Below are positions 51,574 to 59,309 of a stretch of DNA of 59,973 nucleotides, one piece after another. The notes beneath the pieces are model-generated. The model was not told where the DNA came from and did not search any database. It was given only the letters and a program-made list of their open reading frames with translations. Each line of letters opens with the position of its first letter. Position 1 is the first letter of the stretch. Origin of the DNA: Paracoccaceae bacterium (GTDB lineage: Bacteria > Pseudomonadota > Alphaproteobacteria > Rhodobacterales > Rhodobacteraceae). Location of the stretch: assembly GCA_028097405.1 (NCBI GenBank), contig JAOHEK010000018.1:1-59973 (forward strand), given 5' to 3'. A program made the translations under genes and the position numbers.

Positions 51574-52438
51574 TCAGGCAAAGTAGGCTTTGAACGTTTC
51601 GATCGAGGCGCGAAACCCTGCTTCGAAGTCGCCATTGCCGGGGTGGTAGACGGATTCGAAGCTGATCACGCCGTCGTAAGCATCCTTGCGAAGAGCATTC
51701 GCTAGGGGGGGCAAACTGATTTGCCAGTTGGCCGTGGCCCATTTCTTTTACAGTAAGGGTCGCGCGGGGGGTGTCCACTTGGACGTCTTTGATGTGGATG
51801 TGGCCAAGATAGCCATCTTTGACTTCTTCGTAACCCTCTGGATAGGCGCGTTCGTGGCACCAGCAATTGTTGGCCGGGTCCCAGAGGACTTTCAGGACGT
51901 CTTTTGCATCCAGATCGTCGATGAGCTTTCGCGCCGTAAAGTTTGAATTCACCATGGTGCCGTTGCCGGTTTCGATAACCAGTGTGATGCCTTCGGTGCG
52001 GGCCAATTCTATCGCGGGGGCAATCAGCGGTAGTGTTTTGTCCCAAGCACCTTGGGCGACGTTCCAGTTTTCGGCCCCACCATGGCCCCAGAGGATCTGT
52101 TCCTTTTTGTTGGTCATGATCCGCACGAGGGGTGCGCCGAGGATATGAGCCATGTTGATAACGCGTTTCAGGGCGTTCATATGTCCGGTGTGGCCCGCGT
52201 CGCCGGGGGTGTTCAGGGTTGTGAGGCCAGCGAAGATGTGGCGCGAGAGGCAGGAGACGGATTTGCCGCGATCTTTGAGCAGCCGGCCGATTTCGGTGAT
52301 CTCTTGCGGGGAATGGTCGCCTACTTCTTTGTCGCCGACAAATTGCAATTCGGCGTAGTCCAGACCAAACTCATCCATGACATCGACGGCATGGGTAAGA
52401 TCGCGTGAAATGCCGTCGCAAATGACACCCAGTTTCAT
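51574..52438 (-). pseudogene. Sugar isomerase TIM barrel, frameshifted in a poly-C tract
   Basis: From ATG 52438 (behind AAGGAGAA) the protein reads well for about 242 residues: MKLGVICDGISRDLTHAVDV, LVIETGNGTMVNS, KVLWDPANNCWCHERAYPEG and HIHIKDVQVD, an AP-endonuclease-2/hydroxypyruvate-isomerase-like barrel. At seven C on the coding strand (51705-51711 on the plus strand) the frame shifts. Removing one C restores a typical ending (DGVISFESVYHPGNGDFEAG to AYFA) with a TGA at 51574-51576 and 287 residues in total. As read, translation runs on through the extragenic repeat into the opposite gene, to a stop at 51389. It may be a true mutation, a phase-variable state or a sequencing error. Confidence 0.82.
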
Positions 52439-52466
52439 GGTGTTCTCCTTTTCGATGTGCGAAAGC

Positions 52467-53369
52467 TCAGAGCTTTCGCGCGGCGTTTCGGTGCAGTTCG
52501 GCTCCGACGATGTCCTCCATGATCCGCGTGCAGATCCAGTTGTCGCCATTTGGGTATTTTGTGCGACCGGCGTGGAAGATTTGCATGGCGGCCCCAGCGG
52601 TGTGCAGGGGGACGCCCAGTTCTTCTCCCAGACCCATCGAAATCGTCAGATCCTTGTGCATTGTGTTGATGTGGCTGCCGGTGCCTTCGAATTGGCGGTC
52701 TATGATCTTTTCGAGCGCGTTGTTGACCACGCCACAGCCTGCTGACGAGGTTGAAAAGACGTCCAGTATGACTTGGCCCGGCACGCCAGCTTTGGCGGCG
52801 AGTGCTGCGGCCTCAAAAGTTGCGGAAAACTGCGCACCGATCAGGGATTGCAGGCAGGCTTTGACGGTTTGTCCGTCGCCGGGAGCGGTGCCGACCCTGT
52901 GGATATTGGCCGAGACGGCCTCCATCACGGGCGCGAAGGTGTCCAAAATTTCGGGCGGCGCGGCGGCCATCATCGTGAGTGTTCCGCTTTGTGCGCCGGG
53001 GAACCCGCCGGAAACTGGGGTGTCGATCAGGTGTAAGCCGGAACCTTCTAAGGCGGCTCCGATGTCGCGGGCCTCAAACGGTTTGATTGTGGCTGATAAG
53101 ATGACCGCGCCGCCCTTTTCCATGGTTGAAACCAAGCCGTCGCTCAAGATCACCTGCTTTGCCTCGTCGCCCGTCATGACCATGACGAAGACCGCGTCAG
53201 CGTTCGCGCCCACCTCGGCCGGGCTGCTTGCTGCGATGCCTCCCAAGCCAGTGAACGCGGACATGCGGTCCGGCTTTAGATCAATGCCGCTGACCTGAAA
53301 GCCGTTGGCCAGCAAATTTTTGGCAAGGCCGGAGCCCATATCGCCGATGCCGATGACGCCTGTTTTCAT
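52467..53369 (-). CDS. Beta-hydroxyacid dehydrogenase (3-hydroxyisobutyrate/threonate dehydrogenase family)
   Basis: A 300-residue protein. The N-terminal motif is TGVIGIGDMGSGLAKNLL, the substrate-binding motif LHLIDTPVSGGFPGAQSGTL and the catalytic Lys lies in DGQTVKACLQSLIG (near 170). The C-terminal helical domain has HKDLTISMGLGEELGVPL. It oxidises a 3-hydroxy acid with NAD(P). LtnD-type threonate dehydrogenases of this family work together with TIM-barrel isomerases, which fits the next gene 28 bases downstream. The substrate is not proven. Confidence 0.88.
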   Translation of the reverse strand: MKTGVIGIGDMGSGLAKNLLANGFQVSGIDLKPDRMSAFTGLGGIAASSPAEVGANADAVFVMVMTGDEAKQVILSDGLVSTMEKGGAVILSATIKPFEARDIGAALEGSGLHLIDTPVSGGFPGAQSGTLTMMAAAPPEILDTFAPVMEAVSANIHRVGTAPGDGQTVKACLQSLIGAQFSATFEAAALAAKAGVPGQVILDVFSTSSAGCGVVNNALEKIIDRQFEGTGSHINTMHKDLTISMGLGEELGVPLHTAGAAMQIFHAGRTKYPNGDNWICTRIMEDIVGAELHRNAARKL

Positions 53370-53535
53370 GGATTGCCTCCCATAGGCCCGAACGCAGTCC
53401 GGGCGGTTCCAGATTGCGAGGGGTTTCGCGCGCCCGTTAGACGCTGGGCGGGTCCGGGAGACACCCTCTGCCCAATATGCGGCGTTAGAAAAGCGTGGAC
53501 CGAGCGTTCTGGCAAGCCCTGAATTTCGGTGCGGC

Positions 53536-54456
53536 CTAATCGGTGTCGACGATGCCGCCCCGTTTGGCGATGACTTGAAGTGCTAAAGTGTGGCCAGCGA
53601 TCATGGCGTCGGTTGGAGTTGCGCCCAAGGCGAGGGCGGCGATGTAGCCTGCGTTGAAGCTGTCGCCTGCGGCTGTGGTATCAACAACTTGGGTTGCGGG
53701 GGAGACCTTGGCGCGGGTGCTGTCTGAGCCCAGATTGACTGGACCGGCTTCGGCGCATTTTAAGGCGCCCGCTTTGATGCCGCAATCGGCAAGGCGTGCA
53801 AGGACCGCAGCTTCATCCGCGTCGCCAAACAATGCAATTTCGTCATCGACCGAGGGCAGGGCGATATCTGTCCGTTGCCACATGGCTTCGGTTTCCCTTC
53901 GGGCAAGGGCTGGGTCGTTCCAAAGGTGGGGGCGGTAGTTGCTGTCGAAGGCGATTTGGCCACCGCCTGCGCGGTAGGCATCGATGGCTGTCATTAGGCG
54001 GTTGCGAGCATTGCATGACAAGATGGCAAGCGTAATACCGGTTAGAAGAACCAGATCGTAGTGCGCCAAAACCTCGGCAGCATTGCGCGGTACCCCTTCG
54101 GCACCGTCGCTGTCAAATAGCGTGCGCGCCGCCGAGGTCTCGCGCCAATAGGAAAAGCTGCGTTCGCCTAAAGCGTCTGTTTCAATCGCGTAAAGCCCCG
54201 GCATACGGGTCGGGTGGCGTGCTACGGCTTTTGTGCCAACATCATGGGCCGTCATATGGGCAAGGATACGGTCCGAGAACGTATCACGCCCCAGTGCGGT
54301 GACGTAATCCACGTCTAAGCCGCGCGCGTGACGTTTGAGGTAGACGGCGGTGTTATAAGTGTCGCCTGCCACGTTCAGTTCGGCGGCATTTCCGTGTCCG
54401 GCAATCAATTCGATCATCACTTCGCCGATGCAGGCAATGCGGGTTATGGGGGGCAT
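53536..54456 (-). CDS. kdgK: 2-dehydro-3-deoxygluconokinase (KDG kinase, PfkB family)
   Basis: A 306-residue ribokinase-fold protein. The N-terminal IACIGEVMIELIAG and NVAGDTYNTAVYLKR replace the usual GG motif as in KdgK. GLYAIETDALGERSFSYWR is a KDG-kinase feature, DSNYRPHLW follows, and the catalytic PfkB motif is VVDTTAAGDSFNAGYIAALA. It phosphorylates KDG to KDPG for cleavage by an aldolase, linking uronate breakdown to the Entner-Doudoroff pathway. No KDPG aldolase is in the window. It lies 9 bases after the GntR gene. Confidence 0.92.
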   Translation of the reverse strand: MPPITRIACIGEVMIELIAGHGNAAELNVAGDTYNTAVYLKRHARGLDVDYVTALGRDTFSDRILAHMTAHDVGTKAVARHPTRMPGLYAIETDALGERSFSYWRETSAARTLFDSDGAEGVPRNAAEVLAHYDLVLLTGITLAILSCNARNRLMTAIDAYRAGGGQIAFDSNYRPHLWNDPALARRETEAMWQRTDIALPSVDDEIALFGDADEAAVLARLADCGIKAGALKCAEAGPVNLGSDSTRAKVSPATQVVDTTAAGDSFNAGYIAALALGATPTDAMIAGHTLALQVIAKRGGIVDTD

Positions 54457-54465
54457 GTCAGTCTT

Positions 54466-55182
54466 TCAAAGATCGTTGAAGGTTTCGCGAACCTGGCTCC
54501 AGGCGGCGTCCAGATGGGTTCTAAGGGCGGCTTCGGCGGCATCGGGATCGCGTAGCAGAATCGCCTCGAAGATGGCGCGATGGGCGCGGGCGTTCTTTCG
54601 GTTGCGATCGGGTTGGCGAGGCATTTGCATCCAGTGGTTTGACAGCCAACCGGTGTAGCCTTTGTGGATCGCGGGCAGCACGGGGTTGTTGGGCACATCA
54701 TAAAGGACGCTGTGAAACGCGATGTCGGTTTCAAAAAACAGCTGAGAGTCGTCGATGGCCGCTTCATTCGCTTCAAGCGCCGTTTTCAGGGCGGCGATAT
54801 GGTCGCGGTTTGCATGAAGGGCGGCGCCGCGGGCCAAGGCGGCCTCCATCATGATGCGGATGTCAAAGAGATTTCTGACGCCTCCGGGCACCGTCAAAAG
54901 CCGCGCAACCACCGAACCGACAGCATCAATCGCGGCGTCGTATCCGGGTTTGCGCACGACCGGTCGGAACCTTGGGCGCGCTTCGACCAGACCTTTGTTT
55001 GATAAGGCAAGCACTGCTTCGCGCACAACAGTACGGCTGACGCCATAGGTTTGGACGATTTCACGTTCGGTGGGCAGGGGTTCGCCGTCTTGCAGGGTGC
55101 CATCCATGATCTGACGTTCGAAAACCAAGATCAAATTGTCGGCGGCTCGGATTGGATTATCGATAATTTTCGCTGGTGGCAT
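54466..55182 (-). CDS. GntR/FCD-family transcriptional regulator
   Basis: A 238-residue protein. The N-terminal winged helix (about 10-80) contains GEPLPTEREIVQTYGVSRTV and VREAVLALSNKGLVEARPR. The FCD ligand domain (about 95-230) has metal-site His in ETDIAFHSVLYD and RTHLDAAW. Relatives such as ExuR/UxuR/KdgR-type repressors respond to uronates or KDG. It is followed by kdgK and is divergent from the enolase-superfamily gene, with perfect palindromes in the gap. It probably represses the sugar-acid genes on both sides. Confidence 0.92.
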   Translation of the reverse strand: MPPAKIIDNPIRAADNLILVFERQIMDGTLQDGEPLPTEREIVQTYGVSRTVVREAVLALSNKGLVEARPRFRPVVRKPGYDAAIDAVGSVVARLLTVPGGVRNLFDIRIMMEAALARGAALHANRDHIAALKTALEANEAAIDDSQLFFETDIAFHSVLYDVPNNPVLPAIHKGYTGWLSNHWMQMPRQPDRNRKNARAHRAIFEAILLRDPDAAEAALRTHLDAAWSQVRETFNDL

Positions 55183-55195
55183 GCGCTTGGCTCAG

Positions 55196-55212
55196 GTTTT
55201 GTCTGACAAAAC
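55196..55212. promoter_or_regulatory. Probable GntR operator palindrome
   Basis: GTTTTGTCTGACAAAAC is a perfect 17-base palindrome (centre T) only 13 bases upstream of the GntR start. The core TTGTC-GACAA matches the form of FCD-type GntR sites. It suggests autoregulation. Confidence 0.7.
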
Positions 55213-55270
55213 TGGGCGCTAGAGGCCCTTGTTTTTGTGGATTTTTGAAACTCTCGACGGGATCGTTATT

Positions 55271-55286
55271 TTTTGTCATACCAAAA
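55271..55286. promoter_or_regulatory. Second probable GntR operator
   Basis: TTTTGTCATACCAAAA lies 40 bases before the dehydratase start. It differs at one base over 15 from the site before dctP at 57258. It is a likely control site for the enolase-superfamily gene and those behind it. Confidence 0.62.
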
Positions 55287-55314
55287 GGCAGAAAATCCCG
55301 CAAGCAAACGGGAA

Positions 55315-55324
55315 GGGGGGGGGG
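55315..55324 (+). repeat. Run of ten G within the ribosome binding site of the dehydratase gene
   Basis: GGAA, then ten G, then CGATG. The tract forms both the Shine-Dalgarno sequence and its spacing to ATG 55327. It is the longest homopolymer noticed in the window, and a change in length would alter initiation. Confidence 0.8.
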
Positions 55325-55326
55325 CG

Positions 55327-56424
55327 ATGGCAAAAATATCGGATGTGAGGGTTCGGTGCTTTGACGTGCCACTTGCCGAGGTGCTGACAGATGCCAAGCA
55401 CGGCGACCACACCCATTTTCAATTGATCACAGCAACAATCCGCACGGACGATGGTCAGGTGGGCACGGGTTACACCTATACCGGTGGCAAGGGCGGGCAG
55501 GCGATACGTGCGATGATCGAGCATGATCTGGCCCCGTTTCTGATCGGCAAGCAAGCAGGCGATGTGGAAGCGCTTTATGAGGCGATGCAATGGCACGTGC
55601 ATTATGTGGCGCGAGGCGGCGTTGCGTCCTTCGCGATTTCGGCGGTGGATATTGCACTTTGGGACATGCGGTGCCGCGCGGCGGGCCAGCCGTTGTGGAA
55701 AATGGCAGGTGGTACGTCGGATCGGTGCAAGGCCTATTGCGGCGGAATCGATCTGAACTTTTCCTTAGATAAGTTGATTAGGCAGACCGAGGGCTATTTG
55801 GCGGCCGGTTTTAACGGCGTGAAGATCAAGGTGGGGCAGCCGGAATTGGCAACCGACATCGAACGCGCCCGCGCCATTCGCGAAGTGTTGGGACCGGACC
55901 GCGCCTTTATGGTCGATGCCAATTATGCGCTGAGCGTCGAACAAGCGATCACTGCCGCCCGCGCGTTCGCCGAATTCGATGTGCTTTGGTTCGAAGAGCC
56001 GACGATTCCGGATAATTATGTCGGCTATGGAGAGATCGCCAAAGCGACAGGTGTTCCGCTGGCGATGGGCGAAAACCTTCATACGATCTTTGAGTTTGAA
56101 TATGCGTTCCGCGATGCCGGACTAAGCTTCATTCAGCCCGATGCTTCGAACTGTGGTGGCATCACCGGATGGTTGCAGGTGGCGGAACTTTCCGAACAGC
56201 ATGGCATTCCCGTTTGCAGCCACGGCATGCAGGAATTGCACGTGTCACTGGTGTCGGCGCGCCCGAATGCCGGATGGCTTGAAGTTCACAGCTTTCCGAT
56301 TGATCAATACACCTCCCGTCCGCTGGCCGTTGAAAACGCCTTGGCCGTTGCGCCGGATACGCCGGGGATCGGAGTGACGTTTAATTGGGAAAAACTCGAA
56401 GCCGTCCATGCCTCGATTTCGTAA
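55327..56424 (+). CDS. Enolase-superfamily acid-sugar dehydratase (mandelate racemase subgroup)
   Basis: A 365-residue protein from ATG 55327. The N-terminal cap domain has [20 protein letters not shown]. The barrel carries the KxK base motif in [13 protein letters not shown], metal ligands Asp (FMVDANYA), Glu (LWFEEPTIP) and Glu (AMGENLHT), and the second acid/base pair Asp in [10 protein letters not shown] and His in [10 protein letters not shown]. It resembles talarate/galactarate dehydratases, which make 2-keto-3-deoxy acids from aldarates or aldonates. Here it would link uronate oxidation to KDG-type intermediates. The exact substrate is not known. It is divergent from the GntR gene, with two operator-like sites between. 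Confidence 0.88.
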   Translation: MAKISDVRVRCFDVPLAEVLTDAKHGDHTHFQLITATIRTDDGQVGTGYTYTGGKGGQAIRAMIEHDLAPFLIGKQAGDVEALYEAMQWHVHYVARGGVASFAISAVDIALWDMRCRAAGQPLWKMAGGTSDRCKAYCGGIDLNFSLDKLIRQTEGYLAAGFNGVKIKVGQPELATDIERARAIREVLGPDRAFMVDANYALSVEQAITAARAFAEFDVLWFEEPTIPDNYVGYGEIAKATGVPLAMGENLHTIFEFEYAFRDAGLSFIQPDASNCGGITGWLQVAELSEQHGIPVCSHGMQELHVSLVSARPNAGWLEVHSFPIDQYTSRPLAVENALAVAPDTPGIGVTFNWEKLEAVHASIS

Positions 56425-56445
56425 GGGCAGAGTAGGAGCCAACAT

Positions 56446-57214
56446 TTGAATATTATGAAGGCCTTTGATCTGACGGGTAAAACCGCCCTTGTGACAGGTG
56501 CAAAACGCGGCATTGGTCGTGCCATGGCCGAGGCTTTGGCGTCCGCCGGCGCCGACATTGTCGGTGTCAGTGCGTCGCTTCAACCGGGTTCAGAGGTAGA
56601 GCAAGCCATTACCGCGATGGGGCGCAAGTTCACTGCCTATCAAGTTGATTTTGCTGACCGATCCGCGCTGACCGCCTTTGCGGCACAACTAAAAGCGGGC
56701 GGCGTTGAACCTGACATTTTGGTCAACAACGCAGGCACCATCAAACGTAAACCAGCCGCAGACCATCCAGACGAATGGTGGGACGAGGTGATCGAGGTCA
56801 ATCTGTCGGCGCAGTTCGTGTTATCGCGGGAAATTGGGCGCGGCATGATTGAACGCGGGGCGGGCAAGGTCATCTTCACGGCCTCGTTGCTGACCTTTCA
56901 GGGGGGGGATCACGGTGCCGGGGTATGCGGCCTCAAAAGGTGGAATTGGTCAGTTGACCAAGGCTTTGGCAAACGAATGGGCCGGCACCGGCGTCAACGT
57001 GAATGCGATTGCTCCGGGTTATGTCGCAACCGATAACACCGAAGCTTTGCGCAACGACGACGCGCGCTACACCTCGATACTTGAGCGCATCCCGCAAGGA
57101 CGATGGGGCACGCCGGAAGACTTTGGCGGACCGGCTGTGTTTCTTGCATCGTCAGCTTCTGACTATGTGAATGGTGAGATTTTAGTCGTTGATGGCGGCT
57201 GGATGGGGCGTTAA
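56446..57214 (+). pseudogene. kduD: KduD-like 2-deoxy-D-gluconate/2-keto-3-deoxygluconate dehydrogenase, frameshifted at G8
   Basis: The start is probably TTG 56446, 8 bases after AGGAG; ATG 56455 is too far. The SDR begins FDLTGKTALVTGAKRGIGRA and contains LVNNAGTIKRKPA. At eight G (56901-56908) the frame changes. With seven G it would read [20 protein letters not shown], giving the catalytic Tyr-Lys, and continue to [13 protein letters not shown] and TAA 57212-57214, 255 residues in all. As read, the product stops at 57036 without the catalytic Tyr/Lys and would be inactive. KduD interconverts 2-keto-3-deoxygluconate and its 5-keto form in uronate catabolism. Confidence 0.85.
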
Positions 57215-57257
57215 CGGGCGAACAAAGCTCTTGCGCGCTTTCGAATCTCCTTTAGTC

Positions 57258-57272
57258 TTTGGTCATACCAAA
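57258..57272. promoter_or_regulatory. Probable GntR operator before the TRAP transporter
   Basis: TTTGGTCATACCAAA has perfect 6-base arms and is nearly the same as 55271-55286. It lies 42 bases before the dctP start. A short hairpin, CCGGC-TTCAA-GCCGG at 57273-57287, follows directly. Confidence 0.65.
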
Positions 57273-57313
57273 CCGGCTTCAAGCCGGAGAAGGTATTTTT
57301 AGGGAGGAATACA

Positions 57314-58333
57314 ATGAAACTCACCAAGGGACTTGTCCTTGCTGCATCCATGGCCGCTTTGGCTGTCGGTGCAACTGCCGCGACTGCTCAGCAGACCAAT
57401 CTGCGTGTGCAGACGCACTATACGCCTGAAAACAACTCGGGCAAATTGATTCAAATGTTCATCGATAACGTTCAGACCATGTCGAACGGCGAAATAGCGA
57501 TCGAAATGTTCTGGTCGTCGTCGGTCGTGAAATCGGTTGAAGGCTTTGATGCTGCGGCTTCGGGCATTCTGGACTGCGAGATGCATGGTGGCGGTTATCA
57601 GACCGGCAAAAACCCTGCGTTCCAGTTCGTCGGCGACATCATGGGCGGCTACGACACGCCTTATCAGCAGTTAAGCTGGCTCTATTACGCCGGTGGCCTA
57701 GAAGCGGCACAAGAGTTGTACAATAAGTATGGCATGCAGCTTGTTGGCTGGTGGGTATATGGTCAGGAAAGCTTTGCCTCGACCCGTCCGATCGCATCGA
57801 CTGCAGACCTGAAAGACTGGAAATTCCGCTCCCCTCCAGGAATGGAAACGATGATCTTTGATCGCCTTGGCGCATCGCCGATCGTTATGGATTTCACCGA
57901 GATCTTTACAGCGCTGGAAACCGGTATCATCGACGGGGCTGATGCCTCGGGCCTTGCGAACAACAAGGGTCTTGGTCTTTACGATATCGCCAAGCACGCG
58001 AACTATCCGGGCTTCCACTCAATGCCGTCTGACCACCTGACGTGCAACAAAGAAGTTTGGGATGGTATGCCCGAGCATCACCGCCGCATCCTGTCGGTTG
58101 GTATGGAGAGCCTTGCTTTGCACACTGCACTGCAAACCGAAGTTGCCAACACCGAAGCACTGGCTGCTTTGCAGGCCGAAGGTGTAACGATCCACACATG
58201 GTCGCCGGAAGAACTGAAAAAGTTCCGGAATGCCGCTCAGGGCGCTTGGGACGATTTCGCGACAACGCCAGAAGCAAAAGCGCTTGTTGCAAGTCACCGC
58301 GGCTACTTGAAAAACCTGGGTTTGGTCGACTGA
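57314..58333 (+). CDS. dctP: TRAP transporter substrate-binding protein (DctP family)
   Basis: A 339-residue periplasmic protein. Signal peptide MKLTKGLVLAASMAALAVGA, ending near AQQ. The DctP features include IEMFWSSSVVKSVEGFDA, the carboxylate-binding Arg in WKFRSPPGMETMIFDRLG and VMDFTEIFTALETGIIDGAD. It captures an organic acid, here most likely an acid sugar given the operator and neighbours. The ribosome binding site is AGGGAGGAA. It is followed by a stem-loop before the small permease gene. Confidence 0.93.
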   Translation: MKLTKGLVLAASMAALAVGATAATAQQTNLRVQTHYTPENNSGKLIQMFIDNVQTMSNGEIAIEMFWSSSVVKSVEGFDAAASGILDCEMHGGGYQTGKNPAFQFVGDIMGGYDTPYQQLSWLYYAGGLEAAQELYNKYGMQLVGWWVYGQESFASTRPIASTADLKDWKFRSPPGMETMIFDRLGASPIVMDFTEIFTALETGIIDGADASGLANNKGLGLYDIAKHANYPGFHSMPSDHLTCNKEVWDGMPEHHRRILSVGMESLALHTALQTEVANTEALAALQAEGVTIHTWSPEELKKFRNAAQGAWDDFATTPEAKALVASHRGYLKNLGLVD

Positions 58334-58353
58334 TCCAAATCCTATGATAGTTT

Positions 58354-58378
58354 GAGCCCCGCGTGTTGCGTGGGGCTC
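58354..58378 (+). terminator. Stem-loop between dctP and dctQ
   Basis: GAGCCCC (58354-58360) pairs with GGGGCTC (58372-58378), with a further G-C pair inside. There is no long T-tract. It probably raises dctP messenger relative to the membrane subunits. Confidence 0.65.
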
Positions 58379-58445
58379 ATTCCAAGTCAGACATCCCGAA
58401 AAACGGTATGCAACGGCGGGCCTAATGCGCGCGCGAGGGGGAATA

Positions 58446-59309
58446 ATGCACGAGAAATCAGGTAGCCTTATCGAATGGCTCATTCCACTTTGCTTCATCT
58501 TTTGCGCAGGTTGGCTAGCATGGCACTTGCCTGCATTTACGTTGGATTTTTATCCGCCCGATGCCAGCCAAGCCGACAATCTGCGTGGCCTGCATGGCCG
58601 CAACGATGTGACACCGATGATGGGCGGCCCATTCGGCGGTGAAGCGGATTGGATTGACTATCTGGCACTGATCGGTGCGCCGGTTTTCTTCATAATCGGC
58701 ATGCGTACGGTGCGTCGCGCCCCAATGGAATTTGAAAGCATGCGCCGTTCGGACCTTGCGTCGGTTTTTATCGGGCGGGTCACCATGATGCTAATCGTAC
58801 TTTTGACCGGCGTCATGATTTACGAGGTTCTTCTGCGCTATGTCTTCGAGGCCCCAACGCTTTGGGCCAATGAGTTATCGCTTTGGCTGGCAGGCTTTGT
58901 GTTTCTTTGCGCTGGTCTTTACGCGATGCAACAGCGCAGCCACATTCGGATCTATCTGCTCTACGACCTATGCCCGCGCTGGATGCAACGGCTTTTCGAC
59001 TGCATTTCGACGCTACTGATCATCACCTTTGCCTTCTTCCTGATCTATGGCGGATACGGCGAAGCGTTGGACAAGCTGCATCGTTGGGAGACGTTTGGAA
59101 CCGCATTCGATCCGCCCATTCCGGCCACGCTTAAGCCCATGGTTCTGTTGATCATGGCGCTTGTTGCCTTGCAGGCGTTGGTGAACCTGATCGCCGACTG
59201 GAACCTTGAGCCGGTGGTTCATACGGCGGCCGATGACATCGACGAAGATGAGTTAGCGCGCCTACGTGCCGCCGTTGGCGCGGACGATACCGTGCAGGAG
59301 CAAAAGTAA
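58446..59309 (+). CDS. dctQ: TRAP transporter small permease, enlarged DctQ
   Basis: A 287-residue membrane protein from ATG 58446, after GAGGGGG. An N-terminal helix (LIEWLIPLCFIFCAGWLAWH) and a polar region come first. A second helix lies at about residue 80. The DctQ core has the usual four helices, with YEVLLRYVFEAPTLWANELS and the QQRSHIRIYLLYD loop. Standard DctQ proteins have about 160-180 residues, so about 100 residues are added at the N-terminus. Its stop shares a base with the dctM start. Confidence 0.9.
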   Translation: MHEKSGSLIEWLIPLCFIFCAGWLAWHLPAFTLDFYPPDASQADNLRGLHGRNDVTPMMGGPFGGEADWIDYLALIGAPVFFIIGMRTVRRAPMEFESMRRSDLASVFIGRVTMMLIVLLTGVMIYEVLLRYVFEAPTLWANELSLWLAGFVFLCAGLYAMQQRSHIRIYLLYDLCPRWMQRLFDCISTLLIITFAFFLIYGGYGEALDKLHRWETFGTAFDPPIPATLKPMVLLIMALVALQALVNLIADWNLEPVVHTAADDIDEDELARLRAAVGADDTVQEQK

